Numbered from the stretch's first letter, positions 7,294-21,669 are shown. The stretch is 36,615 bases of DNA from Reyranellaceae bacterium (GCA_022844045.1 JALHMM010000066.1:1-36615), one strand, 5' to 3'. Notes: generated from the letters alone by a model not told the origin. A program made the numbers and translations.

Positions 7294-9120
7294 TCAGCCG
7301 TTCGCCGCCGCCTGCTTCTTGGCGCGCTTGCGGTCTTCGGGGTTCAGCAGGCGCTTGCGGATGCGGATCGCCTTGGGCGTGACCTCGACCAGCTCGTCGT
7401 CCTCGACATAGGTGATGGCCTGCTCGAGGCTCATGCGGCGCGGCGGCGTCAGGCGCACCGCCTCGTCCTTGGCCGTCGTGCGGATGTTGGTGAGCTGCTT
7501 GCCCTTCAGCGGATTGACCTCGAGGTCGCTGTCGCGCGTGTGCTCGCCGATGATCATGCCCTCATAGACCTGCGTGCCGGGATCGATGAACATGGGCCCG
7601 CGATCCTCGAGGTTCCACAGCGCGTAGGCCACCGCCTCACCGGCACTATTGGCGATCAGCACGCCCTTGGAGCGGCCGCCGATCGGGCCGCGATGCGCGC
7701 CGTAGCTGTGGAACAGCCGGTTCATCACGCCGGTGCCGCGCGTGTCGGTGAGGAACTCGCCGTGATAGCCGATCAGGCCGCGCGACGGCGCGTGGAAGAC
7801 GATGCGCACCTTGCCGGCGCCGCTCGGCCGCATCTCGCGCATCTCGGCGCGGCGCTGCGAGAGCTTGTCGACCACGACGCCGGAGAACTGCTCGTCGACG
7901 TCGACCACGACCTCCTCGATCGGCTCCATCTGCTGGCCGGTCTGCGGATCGGCGCGGAACAGCACGCGCGGCCGGCTGATGGCGAGCTCGAAGCCCTCGC
8001 GACGCATGGTCTCGATCAGCACGCCGAGCTGCAACTCGCCGCGGCCGGCGACCTCGTAGGCGTCGGCATTTTCGGTCTCGCGCACGCGGATCGCGACGTT
8101 GCCATCCGACTCGCGAAACAGACGCCCGCGGATCATGCGGCTGGTGACCTTGTCGCCCTCGCGGCCGGCCAGCGGCGAGTCGTTGACCGAGAAGGTCATG
8201 GCGAGCGTCGGCGGATCGATCGGCTGCGAGGCGATCGGCGTCTCGACGGCGAGCTCGCAGATCGTGTCGGCGACCGTGGCGGTCTTGAAGCCGGCGATGG
8301 CGACGATGTCGCCCGCCTCGGCGATCTCGACGCCGGTGCGCTCCAGGCCGCGGAAGGCCAGCAGCTTGGTGATGCGGGTCTGCTCGATCAGGCCGCCGGC
8401 GCGCGACAGCGCCTTGACCGTCGAGTTGCCCTTCACCGCGCCGCTCAGGATGCGGCCGGTCAGCACGCGGCCGAGGAAGGAGTCGTACTCCAAGGTCGTG
8501 ACCAGCATGCGGAACGGCGCCTCGGCCTCGACCTTCGGTGGCGGCACGTGCGCGAGCACGAGATCGAACAGCGGCGAGAGGTCCTTGCGGGCACCCACGA
8601 GCTCGGCATCGGCCCAGCCCTGGCGGCCCGAGGCGTAGAGCGTCGGGAAGTCGAGCTGCTTGTCGTTGGCGTCGAGCGCGACAAAGAGGTCGAAGATCTC
8701 GTTCAGCACCTCGTCGGGCCGCGCGTCGGGCCGGTCGATCTTGTTGATCACCACGATCGGCCGCAGGCCCAGGCGCAGCGCCTTGCCGGTGACGAACTTG
8801 GTCTGCGGCAGCACGCCCTCGGCGGCGTCGACCAGCACCACGACACCGTCGACCATCGAGAGGATGCGCTCGACCTCGCCGCCGAAATCGGCGTGGCCCG
8901 GCGTGTCGACGATGTTGATGCGTGTGTCCTTCCACACCACCGACGTGCACTTGGCGAGGATGGTGATGCCGCGCTCGCGCTCAAGGTCGTTGGAGTCCAG
9001 CGCCCGCTCGGCGACCTGCTGATTCTCGCGGAAGGTGCCGCTCTGGCGCAGCAACGCATCGACCAGGGTCGTCTTGCCATGGTCGACGTGCGCGATGATC
9101 GCGATGTTGCGGAGGTTCAT
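7294..9120 (-). CDS. typA: ribosome-associated GTPase TypA/BipA
   Basis: This 608-residue translational GTPase has the P-loop AHVDHGKTT (residues 10-18), the switch I region RERGIT, switch II DTPGHADFGGEV, and NKIDRPDA for guanine recognition. Domain II and the BipA-specific C-terminal region follow (for example FRMLVTTLEYDSFLGR and GRGELQLGVLIETMRREG). BipA is an EF-G-like factor that binds 70S ribosomes and aids 50S assembly and stress or low-temperature growth. The open frame continues upstream, but ATG 9120 gives the standard MNLRNIAIIAH start and normal family length. The stop lies three bases from the end of the toxin pseudogene on the other strand. A promoter with a palindrome lies just upstream. 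Confidence 0.97.
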   Translation of the reverse strand: MNLRNIAIIAHVDHGKTTLVDALLRQSGTFRENQQVAERALDSNDLERERGITILAKCTSVVWKDTRINIVDTPGHADFGGEVERILSMVDGVVVLVDAAEGVLPQTKFVTGKALRLGLRPIVVINKIDRPDARPDEVLNEIFDLFVALDANDKQLDFPTLYASGRQGWADAELVGARKDLSPLFDLVLAHVPPPKVEAEAPFRMLVTTLEYDSFLGRVLTGRILSGAVKGNSTVKALSRAGGLIEQTRITKLLAFRGLERTGVEIAEAGDIVAIAGFKTATVADTICELAVETPIASQPIDPPTLAMTFSVNDSPLAGREGDKVTSRMIRGRLFRESDGNVAIRVRETENADAYEVAGRGELQLGVLIETMRREGFELAISRPRVLFRADPQTGQQMEPIEEVVVDVDEQFSGVVVDKLSQRRAEMREMRPSGAGKVRIVFHAPSRGLIGYHGEFLTDTRGTGVMNRLFHSYGAHRGPIGGRSKGVLIANSAGEAVAYALWNLEDRGPMFIDPGTQVYEGMIIGEHTRDSDLEVNPLKGKQLTNIRTTAKDEAVRLTPPRRMSLEQAITYVEDDELVEVTPKAIRIRKRLLNPEDRKRAKKQAAANG

Positions 9121-9150
9121 TGGTACGCTTTCGGGCGGGGGCGGTTGGGG

Positions 9151-9179
9151 CTTATACGGATGTTGCTGCGCCGCAGCAA
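9151..9179 (-). promoter_or_regulatory. predicted typA promoter with palindrome over the -35
   Basis: On the minus strand TTGCTG (9174-9179) and TATAAG (9151-9156) are separated by exactly 17 bases, giving a transcription start near 9144 and a leader of about 24 bases. The -35 and half the spacer form a perfect 17-base palindrome (9163-9179: TTGCTGCG, one base, CGCAGCAA), a possible operator. Confidence 0.5.
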
Positions 9180-9455
9180 GTCGGGTTCCGGAGCGCGGCT
9201 GGTCGGTCACCGTTCCAGCCGCCGTGGGGATTCCATTTGGTACCGCATCGGTACAGAGCACGACATAAAGCATCGGCACGATACAGATTCATGACATTTT
9301 GATGCTTGAGTCTGCAAAATTAAGACAATAGTACTGACGAATCGAGTCGCTTTCCCCAAAGCTTTGCGGCATACAGCGTGCTTGCGACTGGGGCGGGCGG
9401 GACGCCCGGGTCGCTCGTCTCCCGACGACCGAGCACTGTAGCAGGGATGATCGCG
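9180..9455. other. divergent typA-gltB intergenic region and gltB leader
   Basis: The gap between the two starts is 335 bases. Beyond the typA promoter it holds an inverted repeat GTACCG-cat-CGGTAC (9240-9254), two related GCATCGG-type motifs (9245-9254 and 9271-9280), and an AT-richer stretch at 9290-9345 that is the likeliest site of the gltB promoter. I cannot assign a clean -35/-10 pair there. Two hairpins follow before gltB: CGGGCG-gga-CGCCCG (9394-9408), and GCTCG pairing with CGAGC (9413-9417, 9430-9434). No RNA gene or riboswitch is recognisable. Confidence 0.4.
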
Positions 9456-14105
<4,650 letters not shown>

Positions 14106-14114
14106 CCCAACCCC

Positions 14115-14166
14115 GTCATCCTGCACGAAGCGAAGGATCTAGATCCCTCGCTGCGCTCGGGACGAC
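14115..14166. repeat. REP-like palindromic repeat in the gltB-gltD gap (copy 1)
   Basis: Two 26-base arms (14115-14140 and 14141-14166) meet at GGATCTAGATCC and pair at 20 of 26 positions. The right arm, AGATCCCTCGCTGCGCTC and beyond, is nearly identical to part of the repeat at 35722-35805, which shows that this is a dispersed family. It could fold in the gltBD mRNA between the cistrons. Confidence 0.75.
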
Positions 14167-14193
14167 ACGGACTGTGAACGGAGTTTGAAAGCG

Positions 14194-15645
<1,452 letters not shown>

Positions 15646-15686
15646 ACAATAGCCGGGTTGACCCCGGCCACGATGGGTACGACATG

Positions 15687-15720
15687 GAGGGCGGAGCCGC
15701 GGGGTTCCGCCCTCTTCGTT
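15687..15720 (+). terminator. probable rho-independent terminator after gltD
   Basis: GAGGGCGGA (15687-15695) pairs perfectly with TCCGCCCTC (15706-15714) across a 10-base loop, followed by TTCGTTTC. The tail is only moderately T-rich. It lies between gltD and fumC, so it would separate the two transcription units. Confidence 0.6.
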
Positions 15721-15736
15721 TCCAGAAAGTTCCCGC

Positions 15737-17143
15737 ATGGCCGGCAAGGACATCAGGATCGAGACCGACTCACTGGGCGAGGTGAAGGTGCCGGCCGCGC
15801 GCTACTGGGGCGCGCAGACCCAGCGCAGCGTCGAGAACTTCCGCATCGGCGGCGAGCGCATGCCGGTCGCGCTGGTCGAAGCGATGGGTCTCCAGAAGAA
15901 GGCCGCGGCCCTGGCCAACATCGCGTTGGGCCTGCTGCAGGAGCCGCAGGCCGGCGCCATCCTCAAGGCCGCAGACGAGGTGATCGACGGCACGCTGGCC
16001 GAGGAGTTCCCGCTGGTTGTCTGGCAGACCGGCTCGGGCACGCAGAGCAACATGAACGCTAACGAGGTCATCGCCGGACGCGCCAACGAACTGCTCTCGG
16101 GCAGGCGCGGAGGAAAGACTCCGGTGCACCCCAACGACCACGTCAATCTCGGCCAATCCTCCAACGATTCGTTCCCGACCGCGATGCATATCGCCGCCAC
16201 GCTCCAGGTCGAACGGCGGCTGAAACCGGCACTGCGTGAGCTGCACGCGGCGCTGATGGCCAAGGCCACCGCGTTTGGGTCGATTATCAAGATCGGCCGG
16301 ACGCATCTGCAGGACGCCACGCCGGTGACCTTGGGCCAGGAGTTCGGTGCCTGGGCGCGGCAAGCCGAACTGTCGCTCGCGCGGCTCGACGCGGCGCTGC
16401 CGCGCGTGCTCGAGCTGGCCCAAGGCGGCACCGCCGTCGGCACCGGACTCAATGCGCATCCGTTGTTTGCGGACTCGTTCGCGCGCGAGATCGGCGCGCT
16501 GACCGGCCTGCCCTTCACCCCGGCGCGCGACAAGTTCGAGGCTCTGGCGAGTCACGACGCGCTGGTCGAACTGTCGGGCGCGCTCAACACCGTCGCGGTA
16601 TCGCTGCACAAGATCGCCAACGACGTGCGCCTGTTGGGCTCAGGTCCGCGCGCCGGGCTGGGCGAGCTGGCGCTGCCCGAGAACGAGCCCGGCTCGTCGA
16701 TCATGCCGGGCAAGGTCAACCCGACCCAGGCCGAGGCGCTGACCATGGTGGCCGCGCGGGTCATCGGCAACCACGCCACCGTCACCTTCGCCGGCGCCAA
16801 CGGCCACCTGCAGCTCAACGTCTACAAGCCGGTGATCGCCGACGCGGTGCTGCAGTCGATCCGCCTGCTGGCCGACGCATCCGAAAGCTTCGCGCGCCAC
16901 TGCGTCGTCGGCATCGAACCCAACCGCGCGCGCATCACCGATCTGCTCGAACGCTCGTTGATGCTGGTGACGGCGCTCAATCCGCATATCGGTTACGACA
17001 AGGCGGCCAAGATCGCGCGCAAGGCGCATCTCGAAGGCCTGTCGCTGCGCGAGGCGGCGCTCGCCTCGGGCTTCGTCACGTCGGAGCAGTTCGACCAATG
17101 GGTGAAGCCCGGCGCGATGACGCGGCCCGAGGAGCCGGCGTGA
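15737..17143 (+). CDS. fumC: class II fumarate hydratase
   Basis: This 468-residue enzyme interconverts fumarate and malate in the TCA cycle as a cytoplasmic homotetramer. It has the family signature GSSIMPGKVNP starting near residue 319, the N-terminal RYWGAQTQRS segment, the SGTQSNMN region and HPNDHVN further in. The oxygen-stable class II enzyme lacks an iron-sulfur cluster. ATG 15737 has AGAAAG about eight bases upstream. Its stop overlaps the GTG start of the ribbon-helix-helix gene (GTGA), so the pair is translationally coupled. Confidence 0.96.
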   Translation: MAGKDIRIETDSLGEVKVPAARYWGAQTQRSVENFRIGGERMPVALVEAMGLQKKAAALANIALGLLQEPQAGAILKAADEVIDGTLAEEFPLVVWQTGSGTQSNMNANEVIAGRANELLSGRRGGKTPVHPNDHVNLGQSSNDSFPTAMHIAATLQVERRLKPALRELHAALMAKATAFGSIIKIGRTHLQDATPVTLGQEFGAWARQAELSLARLDAALPRVLELAQGGTAVGTGLNAHPLFADSFAREIGALTGLPFTPARDKFEALASHDALVELSGALNTVAVSLHKIANDVRLLGSGPRAGLGELALPENEPGSSIMPGKVNPTQAEALTMVAARVIGNHATVTFAGANGHLQLNVYKPVIADAVLQSIRLLADASESFARHCVVGIEPNRARITDLLERSLMLVTALNPHIGYDKAAKIARKAHLEGLSLREAALASGFVTSEQFDQWVKPGAMTRPEEPA

Positions 17144-17397
17144 TCCCCGCAGACGCGCGCGTGCGCAAGCGCTCGATCGCCATCGGCCGGCATCGCACCA
17201 GCGTTTCGCTCGAGGCGGCGTTCTGGGACGAGCTGACGGAAATCGCCGCGCGCCGCGGACAATCGCTGGCGGCTTTGGTGGCGGAGGTCGACCGCGCGCG
17301 CATCGCCGGGCGCGACCTCGCCAGCGCACCAAACCTCTCGGGCGCCCTGCGTCTCTTCGTGCTCGGCGATCTCCGGGAGCGGCTGGAAGCGGAGTGA
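17140..17397 (+). CDS. ribbon-helix-helix domain protein coupled to fumC
   Basis: This 85-residue protein matches the RHH_4-like family of Alphaproteobacteria. A basic lead (VRKRSIAIGRHRTSVSLE) is followed by the FWDELTEIAARRGQSLAALVAEVD helical unit and a terminal LRLFVLGDLRERLE helix. Ribbon-helix-helix folds usually bind DNA as dimers, but no target is known for this family. GTG 17140 overlaps the fumC stop, and GAGGAG lies about seven bases upstream, inside fumC. I recall relatives of this gene near fumC and DUF4169 in other genomes; that is memory and not shown here. DUF4169 lies at 20878. Confidence 0.8.
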   Translation: MIPADARVRKRSIAIGRHRTSVSLEAAFWDELTEIAARRGQSLAALVAEVDRARIAGRDLASAPNLSGALRLFVLGDLRERLEAE

Positions 17398-17419
17398 ACT
17401 GCCCTCAAGAGCCTGGGGG

Positions 17420-17439
17420 CGCGCCACTGCAGTGGCGCG
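17420..17439. repeat. perfect 20-base palindrome (family copy A)
   Basis: CGCGCCACTG followed by its exact reverse complement CAGTGGCGCG. It lies in the gap between the convergent RHH and AsmA-like genes. Its centre is 37 bases from the centre of a second copy. A loop-less palindrome suggests a protein-binding site or a mobile palindromic repeat and not a terminator. Confidence 0.7.
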
Positions 17440-17456
17440 GCGAACGATCGACAAGA

Positions 17457-17476
17457 CGTGCCACCGCAGTGGCGCG
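17457..17476. repeat. imperfect palindrome (family copy B)
   Basis: CGTGCCACCG followed by CAGTGGCGCG differs from copy A at two positions. It stands just upstream of the AsmA-like stop codon, and an A-run (17482-17486) follows. Confidence 0.6.
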
Positions 17477-17490
17477 CTCCGAAAAAGCTC

Positions 17491-20400
17491 TTACCGGCCG
17501 AGTCCCTTCAGGATATCCCGTACTGGCCCTGGAACCGGGCTCGGTCGCTGTTGCGCCGGCGGTTGCTGCTGCGGCGGTTGCTGTTGCTGTTGCCGCTGCG
17601 GTGCACCGGCGCCGCTGGTGGCGATCGCGCGCTGAGGATTATCGACGCTGCCTGTCTGACGCACCGTGACGGCCGGCCGACTTGGATCCTCCTGCACGAA
17701 GACATTGAGCGTCGTGTCCTGTGTCCAGACCGGCAGGTTGACGTTGGCCACGACCATCGCCCAAGCCCGCTCGCCGTCGACGCGCGTATTGTTCGTACTC
17801 AGCACGCCGTCGCGCACCGTGATATCGCCGGTCATCGGCGCGTTGCGGCCGACGAATCGATCCATGGCGATGCGCACGGCGAGACCCAGCCCCTCCACGG
17901 CGTCGCCGGCGCCGCGCGCGACACCGCCGATGACCGGGCCGGTGATGTCGCGCAGCACGCCGGCGGCGCCTTGCGTGACCACGCCACCAACCACACCGAC
18001 CGCCTGGCCGGCGAGGCGCTCGGCGTCCGTCACGTTGAAGCGCACTGTGCCGTTGATCTTGCCGTCGGCGTCCACCGTGCCGACGAGATCATGGACGCTG
18101 GCGAGCGAGGCGTTGAAGACGACGTTGGCGTTCATTACCCCGCCGATGCGGTTGGAGCCCACGACCGCCGGGACGAAGCGCCCGAGATTGACGTTGGCCG
18201 CGATCACCCGCGCATCGAGGTGCCCGGGCGCACGCGCACCGTCGATCTTGCCGGTGAGATCGAGCGTGCCGCCATAGAAACCGCCGTTGAGGCGCGCGAT
18301 GCTCAGCACACCGGCTTTCAACGAGGCCTCGAGCTGCGCGTTCTCCAACCGCCACACGCCTTTCTGCAAGGTGGCGGCGACCAGCTTGAACTGACCATCC
18401 AGCGCCTTCAGCGGCGACAGATCGATCGGCGCGCGCGAGTGACGTCCACCGGCGCCGCCGCCACCGGTACCGCCCGCGGCCGGGCCGGCCGTGCTGCCGC
18501 CGAAGAGCTTATCGATATCGAGATCGCCGACGCGTAGATCGGCGGTGATCCGCGGCGCCGCCGCGATATCGACCCGCACCGAACCCTGCGCCTGGATGCC
18601 CTTGAGCGCGAAATTGCCGCGATAGGACACGACCTTGGGATCGCCCTGCAGCGCGCCGGCGGCGCTGATGTCGCCCGTGACACCGGGCGGCTCCTGGCCG
18701 ATCGCGGCGAAAAGCCTGCCGAGGTCATCAGTGCGCAGAGAGAAGGCGCTGAAGTCATAGCGTGGCCCGCCCTGCTGCAGCGCCAGCTTGCCGGTCAGCC
18801 GCAGCTGGCTGCCCAGCGCCGCGATCTGCAGATCACGCATGGTGAGATCGCTCGCCGTGCCGGCGATGCCACCCTGGACGGTGAGCGCGCCGATCGGCGC
18901 CTTGGTCGGCGGCGGCTGGTGCGCCAGCTTCGCCAGGCGCTCCACGTTGACATTCTGCGCCCCAATGTTGAGGTCGAAGATGGGAGCCGCCGCGAGATTG
19001 GCGACGCTGCCCTTCAGGCTCAGCGCGCCGCCGGCGATCCCGGCGATGCGCGCGTCGGTGATCGTCAACCGACCACCGCGCAGCGTGACGTCGGCATCGA
19101 CGCCATCGAGGCGTTCGCCGCTATAGATCAGCCGCGCGATCCTGGCCTTCACGCGCGCATCGATGCCCGACAGGTCGGCGGGCGCCGCCGGCTGAGGTGC
19201 CGCTTGGGGCGCCGCGCCCTTGACCGGGGGGCGTGCGGCGTCGGCGCGTTTCGGCAGCCAGGCGTCAATGTCGAGGGCGTCGGCCTGCAGGTCGAGGGCA
19301 AAGGCCGGCGTCGCCTGGAGCGCCACGGTCAGCGCGCCCTTCATGCTCGTGCCATCGAGCTGCGCCGTGGCGTCGGTAATGGAGATGGTGTCGAGGCCGC
19401 TGCCGGCGAGCGTGCCCTTGAGCGAGAAGGCGCCCAGCTTGCCCTGCGGCACCGACGCGACATCGACCTTGAGCCAGGTCAGCAGCTCACGCAGCCTTTC
19501 GCCCTCGAGGCTGATCGTGCCGCGATGCGCCTTGCCCTGCGCGCTGCTCGCCGCGTCGAGCTTGGTGCCACCGGGCAGGATCGCCGCCAGCTTGCGCAGC
19601 GCCAGGCTGCCCTGGGCCAGCTCCACGTCGAGCACGACATCCTTCACGCCGCGACCGCCATAGACGATGTCGGCGGCGCGCAGGTCGAGCTTCAGCGCTA
19701 GGTCGGTGGGCACGCCGGCGGGGGGCTTGGCTGCAGGCCTAGCCGCGGGCGTGCCGGGTGCCGGCGCGGCGGTCGTGTTGGCCGGCGCGGCGGCTAGCCA
19801 CTTGTCGAGATCGAGCCGGGTGAAGCTGACCTTGCCGTCGATCTTCAGCGGCGCGAGCGTCACCGACAGCGACCCCGTGCCCGACTCCTCGCCCAGCCCG
19901 AGCTTGAAGTCGCGTGCGACGATCGCCGCCGCCGATGCGTCGAGGCCGCCCTCATAGGTCACCTTGCGCGCCAGCGCCGGCGGCAGATCGGGGGGCGGCG
20001 TGCCAGTCGCGCGCGCCAGGCGCGTGACGAAGCCGGCGAAATCCGCCGCCGCGAGCTTCACCGAGCCGACATAGCGTGGCGCCTTCGCGAGATCTTCGAT
20101 CGCGCCGGTGAGACGCAGGTCGCCGTCGTCAACCTTCAGCACCGCCTCGACCGGCTGGCGCGCGCCATCGGGGGCCGCGAGGTTCACCTCGAGCGCCAGC
20201 CTGACGCCGTTGGCCACCATCGTGCCATTGAGCGTCGCCGGGGCCGGCAGCCCCTTCAGCGAAGCGGTGAGTGCGATCTGCTCCAGACGGATCTCGCGCT
20301 TCGCCCGGGCGTCGATCAGGCTGACCGTGCCGTTCTCGACGACGACTCGCTCGGCGGTGATGCGATAGCCTTCGCCGGCGGCCTTCGGCGGCGCGGCGCC

Positions 20401-20817
20401 CGCGGCGGCGGGTTGTCCCGACGCCGGTGGGCTGAAGTCGTAGTTGGCGCGACCGTCGGCGGTGACCTCCAGCGCGATGCGCGGCTCGACCAGCTTGAGC
20501 TCCGAGACATCCAGCCGACCGGCCAGCAGGGAGAACACGCCGACCGCCAAGCGCAGCGACTTGGCCTCGACCATCGAGGCCGCCTTGCCGCCCGGCATGT
20601 TCGACAGCTTGATGTCAGCAGCCTCCACCACCGGCGAGGGCAGCAGGCGCAGCTTCACCGGGCCCGATATGGTGAGCTCGCGGCCGGTCACGTCGCGGTT
20701 CGCGGCCCCGATCCTGGGCGTGTAGCTCTCCGCATCGATGAGCAACGGCGCCGCCAGCAGGACGGCGACGATCAGCGCGACGAACGCGCCCAACCCGATC
20801 GCGACCTTCTTCAGCAT
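17491..20817 (-). CDS. AsmA-family protein (large, inner-membrane anchored)
   Basis: This 1108-residue protein begins with an N-terminal membrane anchor (about residues 4-27, AIGLGAFVALIVAVLL), then a long repetitive beta-strand region typical of AsmA/TamB-like bridge proteins. Examples are the early SGPVKLRLLPSPVVEA segment and many repeats of LRLTG- or GTLDLTGK-type strands. AsmA-like proteins span the periplasm and are thought to move lipids to the outer membrane. Gly/Ala/Pro-rich linkers near residue 790 and a C-terminal tail rich in Gln and Pro are likely disordered. GGAGGG five bases upstream of ATG 20817 fixes the start; the open frame extends beyond it but overlaps DUF4169. Confidence 0.9.
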   Translation of the reverse strand: MLKKVAIGLGAFVALIVAVLLAAPLLIDAESYTPRIGAANRDVTGRELTISGPVKLRLLPSPVVEAADIKLSNMPGGKAASMVEAKSLRLAVGVFSLLAGRLDVSELKLVEPRIALEVTADGRANYDFSPPASGQPAAAGAAPPKAAGEGYRITAERVVVENGTVSLIDARAKREIRLEQIALTASLKGLPAPATLNGTMVANGVRLALEVNLAAPDGARQPVEAVLKVDDGDLRLTGAIEDLAKAPRYVGSVKLAAADFAGFVTRLARATGTPPPDLPPALARKVTYEGGLDASAAAIVARDFKLGLGEESGTGSLSVTLAPLKIDGKVSFTRLDLDKWLAAAPANTTAAPAPGTPAARPAAKPPAGVPTDLALKLDLRAADIVYGGRGVKDVVLDVELAQGSLALRKLAAILPGGTKLDAASSAQGKAHRGTISLEGERLRELLTWLKVDVASVPQGKLGAFSLKGTLAGSGLDTISITDATAQLDGTSMKGALTVALQATPAFALDLQADALDIDAWLPKRADAARPPVKGAAPQAAPQPAAPADLSGIDARVKARIARLIYSGERLDGVDADVTLRGGRLTITDARIAGIAGGALSLKGSVANLAAAPIFDLNIGAQNVNVERLAKLAHQPPPTKAPIGALTVQGGIAGTASDLTMRDLQIAALGSQLRLTGKLALQQGGPRYDFSAFSLRTDDLGRLFAAIGQEPPGVTGDISAAGALQGDPKVVSYRGNFALKGIQAQGSVRVDIAAAPRITADLRVGDLDIDKLFGGSTAGPAAGGTGGGGAGGRHSRAPIDLSPLKALDGQFKLVAATLQKGVWRLENAQLEASLKAGVLSIARLNGGFYGGTLDLTGKIDGARAPGHLDARVIAANVNLGRFVPAVVGSNRIGGVMNANVVFNASLASVHDLVGTVDADGKINGTVRFNVTDAERLAGQAVGVVGGVVTQGAAGVLRDITGPVIGGVARGAGDAVEGLGLAVRIAMDRFVGRNAPMTGDITVRDGVLSTNNTRVDGERAWAMVVANVNLPVWTQDTTLNVFVQEDPSRPAVTVRQTGSVDNPQRAIATSGAGAPQRQQQQQPPQQQPPAQQRPSPVPGPVRDILKGLGR

Positions 20818-20842
20818 GGGACCCTCCGTGCGTCGATTCGAC

Positions 20843-20871
20843 CTTATCAGAAGCGAGGAACGGGGCGACAA
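20843..20871 (-). promoter_or_regulatory. predicted promoter of the AsmA-like gene
   Basis: On the minus strand TTGTCG (20866-20871) and GATAAG (20843-20848) are separated by 17 bases, giving a start near 20836 and a short leader with the GGAGGG site. The -35 lies inside the ribosome-binding region of the divergent DUF4169 gene, so the two may affect each other. Confidence 0.45.
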
Positions 20872-20877
20872 TACGAC

Positions 20878-21066
20878 ATGGCCGATATCGTCAACCTCAG
20901 GCGGGCGCGCAAGGACAAGGCGCGACGCGAGCGCGAGACGCAAGCCGACGCCAACCGGGCGATCCATGGCCGGACCGGCGCCGAAAAGCGCGCCAGCCGG
21001 CTCGAGGCGGAGCGTGCGCGGCGCGCGCACGCGGCGCACCTCAAGGACGACGACACGAAATCGTGA
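20878..21066 (+). CDS. DUF4169 family protein
   Basis: This 62-residue, highly charged, helical protein begins MADIVNLRRARKDKARRERE and continues with ANRAIHGRTGAEKRASR, a close match to the short alphaproteobacterial DUF4169 family. Its function is unknown. ATG 20878 has AGGAA and a G-run upstream. It is divergent from the AsmA-like gene, with 60 bases between starts. I recall it commonly sitting beside fumC and a ribbon-helix-helix gene; here the AsmA-like gene stands between them. Confidence 0.82.
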   Translation: MADIVNLRRARKDKARRERETQADANRAIHGRTGAEKRASRLEAERARRAHAAHLKDDDTKS

Positions 21067-21138
21067 AGTCGAAGACGCCGTGCGGGCGATGGACGATCAC
21101 GCCATGCATGGCCGCGCCGCCCGTCAAGCGGCACGGCT

Positions 21139-21663
21139 TCACGGGCGCGCCACCCGCCTTGTCGTGGCGCGTTCGAAGGCGATGCGCTCGAAGAAGCGCC
21201 TTGTCTCGGCGGTGGCGCCCTCGCCGGCGACGGCACGCACGCCCATCAGGTCGAGCTTGCGGCCGGTGCGCAGATCGACCAGCGCCGGCTCGACGCGATG
21301 GCCATTGGTAGCGTCCTCCAGCTCCATCGGCCGGCCGTCCTCGGCGGCGGCGCCGAAGCGGTCGCCCCATTCCTTGAGCCCGATGATGATGGGAAACAGC
21401 GCCGCGCCCTTCTCACTGAGGCGGTATTCATAGCGCAGCGGACGCTGCTGGTAGGCGACGCGACGGAACACGCCGGCCTCGACCAGCCGCTTCAGGCGCG
21501 CCGTCAGCACGTTGCGCGCGATGCCGAGATTGACCTGGAAGTCGTCGAAGCGGCGCACGCCGTAGAGCGCGTCGCGCACGATCAGGAAGGTCCACGGCTC
21601 GCCGACGATGTCGAGCGCCGCGGCGATCGAGCAGTTCATGTGGCCGTAGGACGTTCTGCGCAT
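21139..21663 (-). CDS. HxlR-family transcriptional regulator
   Basis: This 174-residue winged-helix protein has the HxlR opening CSIAAALDIVGEPWTFLIVRDAL at residues 11-33, with a conserved Cys11 that in some members senses oxidants. The recognition region RNVLTARLKRLVEAGVFRR and the wing YQQRPLRYEYRLSEKG follow. A C-terminal extension of about 60 residues goes beyond the minimal fold. Target genes are unknown; family members usually regulate a neighbour and themselves. ATG 21663 is chosen over an upstream in-frame start because the conserved region begins soon after it and a promoter lies just upstream, suggesting a leaderless mRNA. Confidence 0.88.
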   Translation of the reverse strand: MRRTSYGHMNCSIAAALDIVGEPWTFLIVRDALYGVRRFDDFQVNLGIARNVLTARLKRLVEAGVFRRVAYQQRPLRYEYRLSEKGAALFPIIIGLKEWGDRFGAAAEDGRPMELEDATNGHRVEPALVDLRTGRKLDLMGVRAVAGEGATAETRRFFERIAFERATTRRVARP

Positions 21664-21669
21664 GGCGCG

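Noticed and set aside
9239..9280. Repeated GCATCGG motifs and GTACCG inverted repeat as a riboswitch
   Set aside because: Too short and too upstream; no recognisable riboswitch core.
7540..9294. 584-codon plus-strand frame antisense to typA
   Set aside because: Shadow frame rich in Asp, His, Arg and Ala; typA on the other strand is certain.
21063..21311. 82-codon frame starting at the DUF4169 stop
   Set aside because: It could look like a coupled gene (GTGA), but it quickly becomes Arg-rich low-complexity sequence antisense to the HxlR gene.
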